DNA of 64,000 nucleotides from Sandaracinaceae bacterium (GTDB lineage Bacteria > Myxococcota_A > Polyangia > Polyangiales > Sandaracinaceae). Made by a program: the position numbers and the translations under genes. Positions 26,577 through 35,246 of the stretch are shown one piece after another. The DNA lies in assembly GCA_019637095.1 (NCBI GenBank), contig JAHBWG010000003.1, forward strand, positions 124,001-188,000. Reading direction: 5' to 3'. A model generated the notes under the pieces. The model was given only the letters and a program-made list of their open reading frames with translations. It was not told the origin of the DNA and searched no databases. Position 1 is the stretch's first letter, and each line of letters opens with the position of its first letter.

Positions 26577-28007
26577 TCAGAAGCAGCGCGAGCGGATCCG
26601 GCGCATCGCGCGCGCGTCCCAGCCCTCCGGCGCGCGGTCGAGGTAGCGCGAGGCGAGCTCGCACGCCTCGTCGCTGCGCACGCGCGGCGCGAGCAGCCCG
26701 AGCGCGACCGGCGGCGGGGCGCGACCGGTGACGGCGGCGCGCAGGTGCGGCGTCGCGTCGTGACGGCGCGCGAGCGCGACGCGCGCGAGCAGGAGCGAGG
26801 CCTCCGCCGAGCGCGGGTCCGACAGGCGCGCCCGCGCCGCCTCCTCCGCCGCCTCGGAGAGCCGGCCGTGCTCGAGCTGGATCATCCCCGCCGCCACGCG
26901 CAGCCGCGCGTCGCGGACGGGGTCACGCGCGCCCATCGCGTGCGCCGCCTCCTCCGCGATGCGCAGGTGGCGCTGGGCAGCGCCGATCGCGGCGGCGCGC
27001 GCGGCGATCGACGCGAGCCCGACGTGCGCGTCGACGCTCTGCGGGTCGAGCGCGATCGCCGCCTCGAACGCCTGCTGCGCCTCGGTGTCGCGCTCGGCCT
27101 GCTCGAGCGTGCGACCGAGCGCGCTCCAGACCGCCGCGTCGCGGTGCTGCTCGGCGAGCGAGCGCAGCCGCGGGATCGCAGGCGCGCCGTCCCCGCGCAG
27201 GACCGAGAGCGCGGCGTCGAGGCGATCGGCGGCGAGGCGGTCCACGCCGGCCGCACGAGCCCGCGCGAGGAGCGCCGCGGCCGACTCTGGGTCGGCGTCG
27301 CGCAGCGCGTCCTCGACCTGCGCGAGCAGCTCGATGGCGGTCGGCTCGGGCGGCGCCTCGGCCTCGGCCGGCGCCTCCGCCACCGCAGGCACCTCGGGCT
27401 CCGGCTCGACGTGCGCAGGCGCAGACGCCTCGACCGCAGACGCCGCGACCGCGGGCGCCGACGCCGCAGCGGGCGCGGCCGCGCTCGGCACGGCGGGCGC
27501 GGGCTCGGCGTGGACGGCGCTCGGCGGCTCGGTCGCGACCCGCTCCGACGCGTGCGGCATCTGCGTCGCGACGAGCCCGACACCGACGCCGACGAAGACG
27601 CCGATCGCACCACCGATCGCGCCGATGATCGGCCCGTGGCGCCGGCGCCGCGGCGCCGGCCGCGCCGCGGGCGCGGGCTCGCTCGGGATCGCTGCGCGCG
27701 CGCGCGGCGCCTCGCGAGGCGGCTCGCGGCGCGACGTGAGCGCCGTGCGCTCCCAGAACGTCGTCTTGCCGAGCTCCGCCGGGCGCTCGCGCGGCCCCCA
27801 TCCCGGCGCGTCGTCCGCGACGGGCACCGCGTCGTAGAGGCCCGTCGCCGCGCCCGGCAGCTCCAGGAGATCGACGCGGTGATCCAGCCGGATCACCTCG
27901 TCGAGCATGGCGCGGCTGACGATGCGCGTCGGGTCGTCGTCGTCGTCGTCGTCCAGATCCTGTCGGTAGCCTCGTGCGGCGGCGGGATAGGCGTGCGGTG
28001 CGCTCAT
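26577..28007 (-). CDS. TPR-like protein with single membrane helix
   Basis: 476 residues from ATG 28007. Order of parts: an acidic N-terminus with a run of seven Asp (about residues 18-24), a basic stretch (RPAPRRRRHG, about 120), a glycine-rich membrane helix (PIIGAIGGAIGVFVGVGVGLVA, about 126-147), an Ala/Pro/Glu linker, and a C-terminal 250-residue alpha-helical region with TPR-like repeats (AVWSALGRTLEQAERDTEAQQAFEAAIALDPQSVDAHVGLASIA). Likely a membrane-bound scaffold with the TPR part in the periplasm, given the basic residues before the helix. Partner unknown. It is followed by the repeat cluster. Confidence 0.8.
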   Translation of the reverse strand: MSAPHAYPAAARGYRQDLDDDDDDDPTRIVSRAMLDEVIRLDHRVDLLELPGAATGLYDAVPVADDAPGWGPRERPAELGKTTFWERTALTSRREPPREAPRARAAIPSEPAPAARPAPRRRRHGPIIGAIGGAIGVFVGVGVGLVATQMPHASERVATEPPSAVHAEPAPAVPSAAAPAAASAPAVAASAVEASAPAHVEPEPEVPAVAEAPAEAEAPPEPTAIELLAQVEDALRDADPESAAALLARARAAGVDRLAADRLDAALSVLRGDGAPAIPRLRSLAEQHRDAAVWSALGRTLEQAERDTEAQQAFEAAIALDPQSVDAHVGLASIAARAAAIGAAQRHLRIAEEAAHAMGARDPVRDARLRVAAGMIQLEHGRLSEAAEEAARARLSDPRSAEASLLLARVALARRHDATPHLRAAVTGRAPPPVALGLLAPRVRSDEACELASRYLDRAPEGWDARAMRRIRSRCF

Positions 28008-28124
28008 CTGGGGCCTCGTGACCCGAATCCGCAACGCACGTGCCACGCGCGAGATCCCCGGCGCAGCGAGCGCGAGCGCGAGCACGGAGCGCGCCGCGCG
28101 GGGCGCGGAGCGCGCGACGCGCCG

Positions 28125-29636
28125 CTACGCCAAGAGGCCCCAGCGCGCGAGCGAGGCGAGCGCCTCCGCGATCCGCGCGTCGAGCGAGCCCTCCGCCGAC
28201 ACCGGATCGCCCGCGAGCGCGGCGACGAGCTGAGCGAAGTCGCGCGAGCCGTCGAGGTGGTCGACGAGCGCGCGCTCGAGCGGCCCGAGCGGGAGCATCC
28301 CGCCGGTGGGCGTCGAGAGGACGTCACGCTCGCGCGCCTCGAGCCGGGTGAGGTCGAGCGCGCGCGGCCGCTCCGGGACCGCGACCCCGAGGCGCGCCGG
28401 CTCGAGGCGGAGCTCGACCTGCATCTCGGTGTAGAGCGCGCCGAGCGCCTCGGCGAGCCGCGCGGGCGGATCGGCGGCGAGGCCGAGCGGCGCGAGGCGC
28501 GCCGCGCACTCGGCGTGCAGCGCCTCGAGGCGCAGCGCCTCGGGGTAGCGCGAGGCGAGCAGCAAGAGCGCGATCTTCGTCGTCGCCGAGCGCACGCGCA
28601 CCTCGCGACCGAGCGCGCCGTCGAACGTCTCCTCGACACCCTCGCGCGCGTCGAACGGATCGCTCCGCCGCGCGAGGGCGGACGCGATCCACGCGTCGGC
28701 GACGAGCAGCGCGGGCCTCGGCGGCGCGCCGACCGCGCCCGTCTTGGCGAGCACGGCGGCGCGGAGCTGCCGGAAGGCGACGAGGTCGATCCAAGCGTCC
28801 GCCGCGCCCGCGCCGCCCCCGAGCCGAGCGGCCGCCGCGGCGAGCTCCGGGTCGACGAAGCCCTCCGCGCGATCGAACGTGGCGTCCCCCACGTACGCGA
28901 GGCCCTCGTCGGCGAACGCGCGCGCCACGTCCTCGAGCCAGAACGCTTCGTTGACGGGCGCGAGGTACTCGTGGGCGAGGTAGCCGTCCTCGGCGTGCGC
29001 CGCGCGAGCGAGCTCGCGCGCGAAGAGCGCGGGCCACGGGCCATCGCCGACCGCGCCGGCGAGCGCGGCGAGCCCATCGAGCGTCGCGCGCGCCTCGGTG
29101 AGGCCGCGCGGCCGCGCGCGCAGCAGCGCGGCGCGCACGAGCCCGCGGACCGACCAGCCCGGCTCCGCGTTGAAGCTCACGTACGCGAGCCCGCCATCGA
29201 CGAGCGCCCGCGCGGTGAGGCGCCGCAGCGACGCGCGCGCGTCCGCGTCGATCCAGGAGTAGACGCCGTGGGCGAGCACGACGTCGAACCGCTCGTCGGG
29301 CGCGGCAGGCGCGTAGGCCGCGAGATCGGCGAGCTCGAAGCGCACGTTGGTGAGCCCGAGCGCGCGCGCCGCCTCGCGCGCCCGCGCGATCGCCGGCGCG
29401 CTCGCGTCGATCCCGACGGCGGCGACGTGCGGCCGGAACCACGCGAGCGAGAGCAGGTGCGCGCCGTCCCCGCAGCCGAGCTCGAGCACGCGCGTGCGCT
29501 GCGTCGGGTCGAGCGCCGGGCCCCCGTGCGCGCGCGACGTGAGCGCGAGCGCGGCCGGCGTCGCCCACGGCACCGGGCGCCCGCGGTACGGGACGGCGTC
29601 GTAGCCGAAGGGGCCGCGCTCACGGTTCTCGCCCAT
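28125..29636 (-). CDS. Class I methyltransferase with regulatory domain (PKMT-like)
   Basis: 503 residues from ATG 29636. The SAM-binding core is clear: RVLELGCGDGAHLLSLAWFRP (motif I, about residue 50), AVGIDASAPAIARA, and FDVVLAHGVYSWIDADA. The middle part (NEAFWLEDVARAFADEGLAYVGDATF) is the regulatory domain found in rickettsial-type protein lysine methyltransferases and related enzymes. A C-terminal winged-helix-like part follows (LSTPTGGMLPLGPLERALVDHLDGSRDFAQLV). Substrate is unknown; proteins are plausible. Its start is only 24 nt from the start of the divergent DUF2325-like gene, so the two probably share one regulatory site. Confidence 0.85.
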   Translation of the reverse strand: MGENRERGPFGYDAVPYRGRPVPWATPAALALTSRAHGGPALDPTQRTRVLELGCGDGAHLLSLAWFRPHVAAVGIDASAPAIARAREAARALGLTNVRFELADLAAYAPAAPDERFDVVLAHGVYSWIDADARASLRRLTARALVDGGLAYVSFNAEPGWSVRGLVRAALLRARPRGLTEARATLDGLAALAGAVGDGPWPALFARELARAAHAEDGYLAHEYLAPVNEAFWLEDVARAFADEGLAYVGDATFDRAEGFVDPELAAAAARLGGGAGAADAWIDLVAFRQLRAAVLAKTGAVGAPPRPALLVADAWIASALARRSDPFDAREGVEETFDGALGREVRVRSATTKIALLLLASRYPEALRLEALHAECAARLAPLGLAADPPARLAEALGALYTEMQVELRLEPARLGVAVPERPRALDLTRLEARERDVLSTPTGGMLPLGPLERALVDHLDGSRDFAQLVAALAGDPVSAEGSLDARIAEALASLARWGLLA

Positions 29637-29644
29637 CGCGCCAG

Positions 29645-29654
29645 ATGGTATGAG
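29645..29654. promoter_or_regulatory. Possible overlapping back-to-back -10 elements
   Basis: Only 24 bp separate the ATGs of two divergent genes. On the plus strand TATGAG lies 6 nt before ATG 29661. On the minus strand TACCAT lies 8 nt before ATG 29636. The two hexamers share two bases, so the polymerases could not bind both at once. Confidence 0.35.
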
Positions 29655-29660
29655 ACGGGG

Positions 29661-32444
29661 ATGCTTCGCGGGGGGCCGAACGGCCACACCTGGCTCGGAA
29701 TCTGGAGGGACCTCGACCCCGCGACGAGGCGGGAGGTCGCGGCCGCCTCGCTCGAGGCGCCGCACCTCGCGAAGGCGCTCGTCATCGCCGTCGCGCGGCA
29801 CGATCGCGTGCGCCGCCAGTCGGTCGAGCGCTGGGACCTCGAGAAGCAGGCCCTGCACGTCGCGCGCATGCGCCGGCTGCCGAACGCGAAGCTCGCCGCC
29901 GCGCTCCTCACGCACTTCCACCTCACGCGTCGCCAGCGGCTCGTCGTCTCGTTCCTCGACTTCCTCAAGGTCCCCCACGACGCGGGCGTCATCCGCGACA
30001 TCGACACCGTGGAGCCGCCCGCGCGCAGCCGCATGATCGCGGCCATCCGCCGGATGAGCACGCTCTTCCCGCCGGCGCACGTGTCGCTCTTCTTCGACGT
30101 CGTCTCCTGTCAGACGTCGTTCGCCGTCTTCCGCGAGTTCGACTCGGCGCGGCTCGAGGCGCTCCCGAGCGAGCACGCCGTGATCCGCCGCGCGACGCCG
30201 AGCCTCGACACGTTCGGCGGCCAGCTCGACGCGGACTTCTCGAGCGAGCCCACCGCGCCCGAGGAGCCCGCGCCCGCCGCCGCCGCAGACGACACGCCGC
30301 CGACGTTCACCACGCTCGATCAGGTCCTCATCCGCTCCGTGATCGCGTCCGTCGCCGAGGTGCACGGCGCGCTCTCGCCCGAGAAGGTGGAGGACCTCGT
30401 CGAGGAGGTGGTCCAGCTCAACCTCGAGCGACACCAGAGCTACTTCCATCGGGGGTTCCTGGCGGTGCTGCTCGGCCGGCCGCTCGAGCTCGACTTCCCG
30501 GAGGCGAGCGACGTGCGGCGCGGCTGGTACGCCTGCGGCGCCATCCTCGGGCTCGCGCGGCGCGGCATGCTCGACGCGATCGTCGGCTTGCTCACGGAGC
30601 GGCAGGACCTCGCGCGGGAGCTCGCGCGGCCGGGCACCGGCTACGCGGAGCGCGTCGTCTCGACGGTGTTCTCCGCGTTCTGCGCCAAGGGCCGCTACGC
30701 GGAGGTCGCGCGCTTCCTCTCGCCCGCCGTGGTCGGCTACGCCGGCGTGCAGCTCGCCGAGGAGATCCTCGAGACGGCGTCCGGGCTCATCCGCCAACGC
30801 CGCGAGGCCGACGCGCGCCGCCTGCTCGACGTGCTGCTCGCCGCCCTGCCCGCGCTGCGCGAGGACCCGGACCTCCCGCAGGACTTCGAGGTGCTGCTGT
30901 CGCGGCGGCGCGCCCACTGCGCGCGGCTGCGCGGCGACTTCGAGGGCGCGAAGAAGCTCCTCTTGCCGCAGCTCACCGCGGCCGAGGCGGACGTGCGCTC
31001 GGACATCCTCGCGGACCTCGGCCTGATCGACTGCGGGCTGCGCAGCCTCGCCGACGTCCGCCTCCCGCCGGACGAGTCGATGCTCGCGGAGTTCGGCGCG
31101 CAGTTCGAGAAGGGCTGGCCGCGCTTCCTCGAGTCGAGCCGCGTCGCCGCGGGCGGGCGCAGCCACGGCGACTTCTGCATCGGCCTCGCCCTGTTCGCGC
31201 GCGGCCAGACCGACGAGGCCATCCCGTACCTCGAGCGCGCCGTCGCGGGCATGGGCGCGGACCCCGATCGCTACGGGCAGTTCGGGCCGCTCGACACCGC
31301 GCGCCTCGCGCTCGCCGTCGCGCTCGCGGAGCAGACCGATCTCGCGCGCGTCCCCTACGCGCGCGACCTGATGAGCCAGGTCCTCGACTCCAAGCACAAG
31401 GTGCCCGACTACCTCCCCCGCCGCGTGCTCGTCGCGGTCGAGCTGACCGACCCGGAGATCGCGGTGGAGATCGCCCGCGAGATCTACGCGAGCCGCAACT
31501 CACGCAGCCTCGGCGTGCTCGCCGAGACGCGGCTCATCCGCTACTTGCCCGAGGCGCTCGACGAGCTGCTCGAGCTCGCCGGCCGCGACGGCTACAGCAA
31601 GGAGCGCCGGTTCGAGGCCGCGCGCGTGGTGCTCGCGGAGAGCCACGCGATGCGCGACGCGCCGAGCGCCGAGCGGCCCCCGAACCTGACCGAGCGCGCG
31701 ACCGAGGCGCTCGACGTCCTCGTCGAGCTCGCCGACGAGGAGCCCTTCCGCGGCCGGCTGCTCGAGCTGCTCGACACCCCGAACGGCGCGTGGCGCGCGG
31801 CGATGGATCCGACGGACCGACGCGTCGTGCGCGCGGCGCTGCTCGAGGACGCGGGCGCGTTCGCGAACGCGGCCAGCGAGCTCGTCGGCGCGTTCCACGA
31901 GACGCTCGACGCCGACGACGAGTGGGCGCTCGGCAAGGCCGAGGCCCTGCTCGAGGACATCCGCGCGCTCGGCGGCGACGAGGCGGTCGAGGGCCTCGAG
32001 GCGCGGCTCGCGCAGTACCGCGTGGTGTTCGAGCGCCGCTCGCAGTCCGGCCTCGTCATCCCGCCGACGGTGGACCCCGAGGACTTCTACGGGCTGGTCC
32101 TCGTGATCGGCGGCAACGAGACGCAGGCCGCGCAAGACGCGGCGATCGCGGCGACGATCAAGGAGCAGTGGCCGAACGTCTCGGTCGTGTTCGAGCGCAC
32201 CGGCTGGAGCAGCAACTGGGGCGAGCAGCTCCGCGTGATGGAGTCCGAGCTGACGCGCGCGCGCGCCGTCGTGCTGATGCGCTACGTGCGCACGATGCTG
32301 GGCCGCGCGATCCGCAAGCGCTGCTCGGAGCTCGAGCTCCCGTGGATCGCCTGCACGGGCAGCGGGCGCGCGTCGATGGTGCGCGCGATCGAGCAAGCTA
32401 TCTTGCTCGCCTGGAGGCAGGGCGGGATGGCGCGTCACGCGTGA
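29661..32444 (+). CDS. Large helical-repeat protein with C-terminal DUF2325-like domain
   Basis: 927 residues from ATG 29661. The first 800 residues are alpha-helical with TPR-like segments (SHGDFCIGLALFARGQTDEAIPYLERAVAG, YAEVARFLSPAVVGYAGVQLAEEI). The last 120 residues (LVLVIGGNETQAAQDAAIAATIKEQWPNVSVVFERTGWSSNWGEQLRVMESELTRARAVVLMRYVRTMLGRAIRKRCSELELPWIACTGSGRASM) are set out here in parts: VLVIGGNETQ, a mid-domain RTGWSSNWGEQLRVMESEL and a terminal ELELPWIACTGSGRASM. This order resembles DUF2325. A hairpin (CGAGCAAG-N4-CTTGCTCG) sits near the end. The stop overlaps the methyltransferase GTG by 4 nt. Function unknown. Confidence 0.7.
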   Translation: MLRGGPNGHTWLGIWRDLDPATRREVAAASLEAPHLAKALVIAVARHDRVRRQSVERWDLEKQALHVARMRRLPNAKLAAALLTHFHLTRRQRLVVSFLDFLKVPHDAGVIRDIDTVEPPARSRMIAAIRRMSTLFPPAHVSLFFDVVSCQTSFAVFREFDSARLEALPSEHAVIRRATPSLDTFGGQLDADFSSEPTAPEEPAPAAAADDTPPTFTTLDQVLIRSVIASVAEVHGALSPEKVEDLVEEVVQLNLERHQSYFHRGFLAVLLGRPLELDFPEASDVRRGWYACGAILGLARRGMLDAIVGLLTERQDLARELARPGTGYAERVVSTVFSAFCAKGRYAEVARFLSPAVVGYAGVQLAEEILETASGLIRQRREADARRLLDVLLAALPALREDPDLPQDFEVLLSRRRAHCARLRGDFEGAKKLLLPQLTAAEADVRSDILADLGLIDCGLRSLADVRLPPDESMLAEFGAQFEKGWPRFLESSRVAAGGRSHGDFCIGLALFARGQTDEAIPYLERAVAGMGADPDRYGQFGPLDTARLALAVALAEQTDLARVPYARDLMSQVLDSKHKVPDYLPRRVLVAVELTDPEIAVEIAREIYASRNSRSLGVLAETRLIRYLPEALDELLELAGRDGYSKERRFEAARVVLAESHAMRDAPSAERPPNLTERATEALDVLVELADEEPFRGRLLELLDTPNGAWRAAMDPTDRRVVRAALLEDAGAFANAASELVGAFHETLDADDEWALGKAEALLEDIRALGGDEAVEGLEARLAQYRVVFERRSQSGLVIPPTVDPEDFYGLVLVIGGNETQAAQDAAIAATIKEQWPNVSVVFERTGWSSNWGEQLRVMESELTRARAVVLMRYVRTMLGRAIRKRCSELELPWIACTGSGRASMVRAIEQAILLAWRQGGMARHA

Positions 32445-33157
32445 GCGCGCCGGCCGAGCTCTACGCGGAGTCCGCGCTCTACGCGCTGTTGTTCCGGGAG
32501 CGAACCGCGGACGTCGCGTTCTACCGCGCGCTGGCCGCCGAGCACGGCGGGCCCATCCTCGAGCTCGGCTGCGGCGACGGACGCGTCGCGCTCGCGCTCG
32601 CGCGCGACGGTCACCGGGTCGTCGGGGTCGACCGCGCGCGCGCCATGCTCGACGCGCTCGAGGCGCAGCGCGGCGCGCTGGCGCTGGCGACGCACGAGGC
32701 CGACATGCGCGACGTGCGGCTCGGCGAGCGCTTCGGCCTCGTGATCGCGCCGTTCAACGCGTTCGCGCACCTCCACGCGCACGAGGACCGCGCGCGCTTC
32801 TTCGCCACCGTCGAGGCGCACCTCGCGCCCGGCGGCGTCTTCGCCTTCGACGTCACGATCCCCGACCCCGCGCACCGCGCGGGATCCACTTCCTTCGTGC
32901 CCCGCGTCGTGCACCCGCGCACCGGCCGCGTGTGCCGGCTCGAGGAGCGCACCGCGTTCGACCCGTCGACGGAGGTGCGCACCATCGAGACGCGGCTCGT
33001 CGAGCGCGAGAGCGGCGAGGTGCAGGTGCTGTCGCTCGCGCTGCGCGAGTGGGACCCGGCCGCGACCGCGCGGATGCTCGAGGGCTTCGGGCTCGTCGTC
33101 GAGCGACGCAGCGCGGACATCGGGGACTCGCTCGCGTACGTCTGCCGCCTGCGCTAA
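32441..33157 (+). CDS. Class I SAM-dependent methyltransferase
   Basis: 238 residues from GTG 32441, overlapping the previous TGA (GTGA). Motif I is ILELGCGDGRVALALARDG, followed by VVGVDRARAMLDAL, FGLVIAPFNAFAHL and a post-core beta strand region. It resembles small-molecule methyltransferases of the type 11/25 class. The substrate is not evident. Translational coupling to the DUF2325-like protein suggests a shared task. The Rieske protein gene starts 10 nt after its stop, so it may be part of the same transcript. Confidence 0.85.
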   Translation: MSAPAELYAESALYALLFRERTADVAFYRALAAEHGGPILELGCGDGRVALALARDGHRVVGVDRARAMLDALEAQRGALALATHEADMRDVRLGERFGLVIAPFNAFAHLHAHEDRARFFATVEAHLAPGGVFAFDVTIPDPAHRAGSTSFVPRVVHPRTGRVCRLEERTAFDPSTEVRTIETRLVERESGEVQVLSLALREWDPAATARMLEGFGLVVERRSADIGDSLAYVCRLR

Positions 33158-33167
33158 GAACGAGGCC

Positions 33168-34247
33168 GTGCCGACCGAGCCGAAGCTGGTCCCGCCGCGC
33201 GCCAAGGGAAGCTCCGTCGCGCGCGTCAGCGCGGCCTGGTACGTCGCGTGTACGTCGCGCGAGCTCGGCCGCCGCGTCCCCGTCGCGCGCACGATCCTCG
33301 GCCAGCCGATCGCCCTCTTCCGCGGTGAGGGCGGCGCGCCGGGCGCGCTCCTCGACCGCTGCCCGCACCGCAACGTCCCGCTCACGCTCGGCCGCGTGAC
33401 GGACCGGGGCGCGCTCGAGTGCGGCTACCACGGGTGGCGCTTCGATCGCGGCGGGCGGTGCCTCGAGGTGCCGGCGCTCTGCGGCGTCGCCGAGGCGAGC
33501 GCGCGCGACGCGGTCTCCTTCGCCTGCGTCGAGCAGGACGGGTACGTCTGGGTGTGGGGCGAGCCGGGCGTCGCGCCGAGCGCGCAGCCGTTCCGCTTCC
33601 CGTTGCTGTCGGCGGAGGGCTACACGAGCGTGCGCCAGCACGTCGTCGCCGACGCGTCGGTGCACGCGGTCGCCGAGAACGCGCTCGACGTGCCGCACAC
33701 CGCGTTCCTGCACGCCGGGCTGTTCCGCTCGGACGCGCGCGCGCGCAACCGCGTCGAGGTCGTCGTGCGGCGCTGGCACGACCGCGTCGAGGCCGAGTAC
33801 GTCGGCGAGCCGCGCCCCGAGGGCCTCGTCGGGCGCCTGCTCTCGCCCAAGGCCGGCGTGGTCGAGCACTGGGATCGGTTCCTGCTGCCGTCGATCGTGC
33901 AGGTCGAGTACAAGCTCGACGCCGCGCACGTCTTCGTCTGTGCCGCGATGACGCCCGAGAGCGACTACCGCACGCACCTCTACGCGGTGGTGAGCTTCAA
34001 GCTGCCGATCCCCGGCTGGCCGCTCGTCCCGCTGCTGAAGCCGATCGCGCTCGCGATCTTCAGCCAGGACGCGCGCGTGCTGCGGCGGCAGACCGACAAC
34101 ATCCACCGCTTCGGCGGCGAGAGCTACGTCTCGACGGAGATCGACGTGCTCGGGCCGCACATCCTGCGCCTCCTGCGCGCGGCCGAGCAGGGCAAGCTCG
34201 AGCCCTCGGACGCGCCCAAGGAGCGGCGCTTCCACATGGACGTCTGA
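33168..34247 (+). CDS. Rieske [2Fe-2S] aromatic-ring-hydroxylating oxygenase-like protein
   Basis: 359 residues from GTG 33168. The Rieske centre is complete: CPHRN near residue 65 and CGYHGW near 85. A mononuclear iron site of the Rieske oxygenase type follows: ENALDVPHTAFLHAGLF near residue 170, with Asp and two His spaced as expected. This is the alpha-subunit layout of single-component or KshA/VanA-like oxygenases; the substrate could be an aromatic or a sterol-like compound. It starts 10 nt after the methyltransferase stop and is followed, 3 nt after its stop, by the nitronate-monooxygenase-like gene, so they look co-transcribed. Confidence 0.88.
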   Translation: MPTEPKLVPPRAKGSSVARVSAAWYVACTSRELGRRVPVARTILGQPIALFRGEGGAPGALLDRCPHRNVPLTLGRVTDRGALECGYHGWRFDRGGRCLEVPALCGVAEASARDAVSFACVEQDGYVWVWGEPGVAPSAQPFRFPLLSAEGYTSVRQHVVADASVHAVAENALDVPHTAFLHAGLFRSDARARNRVEVVVRRWHDRVEAEYVGEPRPEGLVGRLLSPKAGVVEHWDRFLLPSIVQVEYKLDAAHVFVCAAMTPESDYRTHLYAVVSFKLPIPGWPLVPLLKPIALAIFSQDARVLRRQTDNIHRFGGESYVSTEIDVLGPHILRLLRAAEQGKLEPSDAPKERRFHMDV

Positions 34248-34250
34248 ATC

Positions 34251-35246
34251 ATGCAAACCGCCTTCACCGCCCACGCCGGGATCCAGGTGCCGCTGATCTG
34301 CGGTGCGATGTACCCGTGCTCGAACCCGGAGCTCGTCGCGGCCGTCAGCGCGGCGGGCGGCATCGGCATCGTACAGCCGATCTCGCTCAGCTTCGTGCAC
34401 CGCCACGACCTGCGCGAGGGACTGCGGCTGATCCGGCGCATCACCGACGAGCCGATCGGCTTCAACGCGCTCGTGGAGAAGTCCTCCGACGTCTACATGG
34501 ACCGGATGAAGCGCTGGGTCGACGTCGCGCTCGAGGAGGGCGTGCGCTTCTTCGTGACCGCGCTCGGCAACCCGCGCTGGGTCGTGGACCGCGTCCACGC
34601 GGTCGGCGGCGTCGTCTATCACGACGTGACGGAGCGCCGCTGGGCCGAGCTCGCGCTCGACCACGGCGTCGACGGCTTGATCTGCGTGAACCGCCGCGCG
34701 GGCGGGCACGCCGGCCGCCGCGCGCCGGAGGCGCTCCTCGAGGAGCTCTCGGACCTCGGGGTGCCGCTCGTGTGCGCGGGCGGCATCGGTGACGAGCGCG
34801 CGTTCGTCGAGGCGATCGAGATGGGCTACGCGGGCGCGCAGCTCGGCACGCGCTTCATCGCGACCACCGAATGCGCGGCCCACGACGACTACAAGCGCGC
34901 GATCCTCGCGGCGGGCGAGGACGACATCGTGCTGACGGAGAAGATCAGCGGCATCCCGGTCGCGGTGATCGAGACCGACTACGTGCGCCGCGTCGGCACG
35001 GAGGCGGGCTGGCTCGCCAAGCGGATGCTCCGCCACCCGCGCGCGAAGCACTGGATGCGGATGATCTACCAGGCGGTGAGCGTGTGGCAGCTCCGCCAGG
35101 CGTCGCTGCGCGGCACCTCGTACCGGGACTACTTCCAGGCCGGCAAGAGCGTCGGCGGCATCCACGCGATCGAGCCGGCCGGCGACATCGTCCGGCGCTT
35201 CGCGGCCGCGCTCGACGCCGCCGACCGCGCGCGGATCACCGCGTAG
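34251..35246 (+). CDS. Nitronate monooxygenase-like FMN enzyme
   Basis: 331 residues from ATG 34251. It has the TIM-barrel features of the 2-nitropropane dioxygenase family: VPLICGAMYPCSNPELVAAVSAAGGIGIV, GFNALVEKS, DGLICVNRRAGGHAG with the catalytic-type His, VPLVCAGGIGD and GYAGAQLGTRFIATTECAAHDDYK for FMN binding. Such enzymes oxidise nitronates or act as enoyl-reductase-like proteins. It overlaps the end of the convergent kinase gene by 11 nt. With the Rieske protein it may form a short oxidative pathway (inference). Confidence 0.85.
   Translation: MQTAFTAHAGIQVPLICGAMYPCSNPELVAAVSAAGGIGIVQPISLSFVHRHDLREGLRLIRRITDEPIGFNALVEKSSDVYMDRMKRWVDVALEEGVRFFVTALGNPRWVVDRVHAVGGVVYHDVTERRWAELALDHGVDGLICVNRRAGGHAGRRAPEALLEELSDLGVPLVCAGGIGDERAFVEAIEMGYAGAQLGTRFIATTECAAHDDYKRAILAAGEDDIVLTEKISGIPVAVIETDYVRRVGTEAGWLAKRMLRHPRAKHWMRMIYQAVSVWQLRQASLRGTSYRDYFQAGKSVGGIHAIEPAGDIVRRFAAALDAADRARITA

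Noticed and set aside
26745-29660. Long plus-strand open extension upstream of the DUF2325-like gene
   Set aside because: It is antisense to the TPR-like and methyltransferase genes and has the Arg/Ala composition of a shadow frame.
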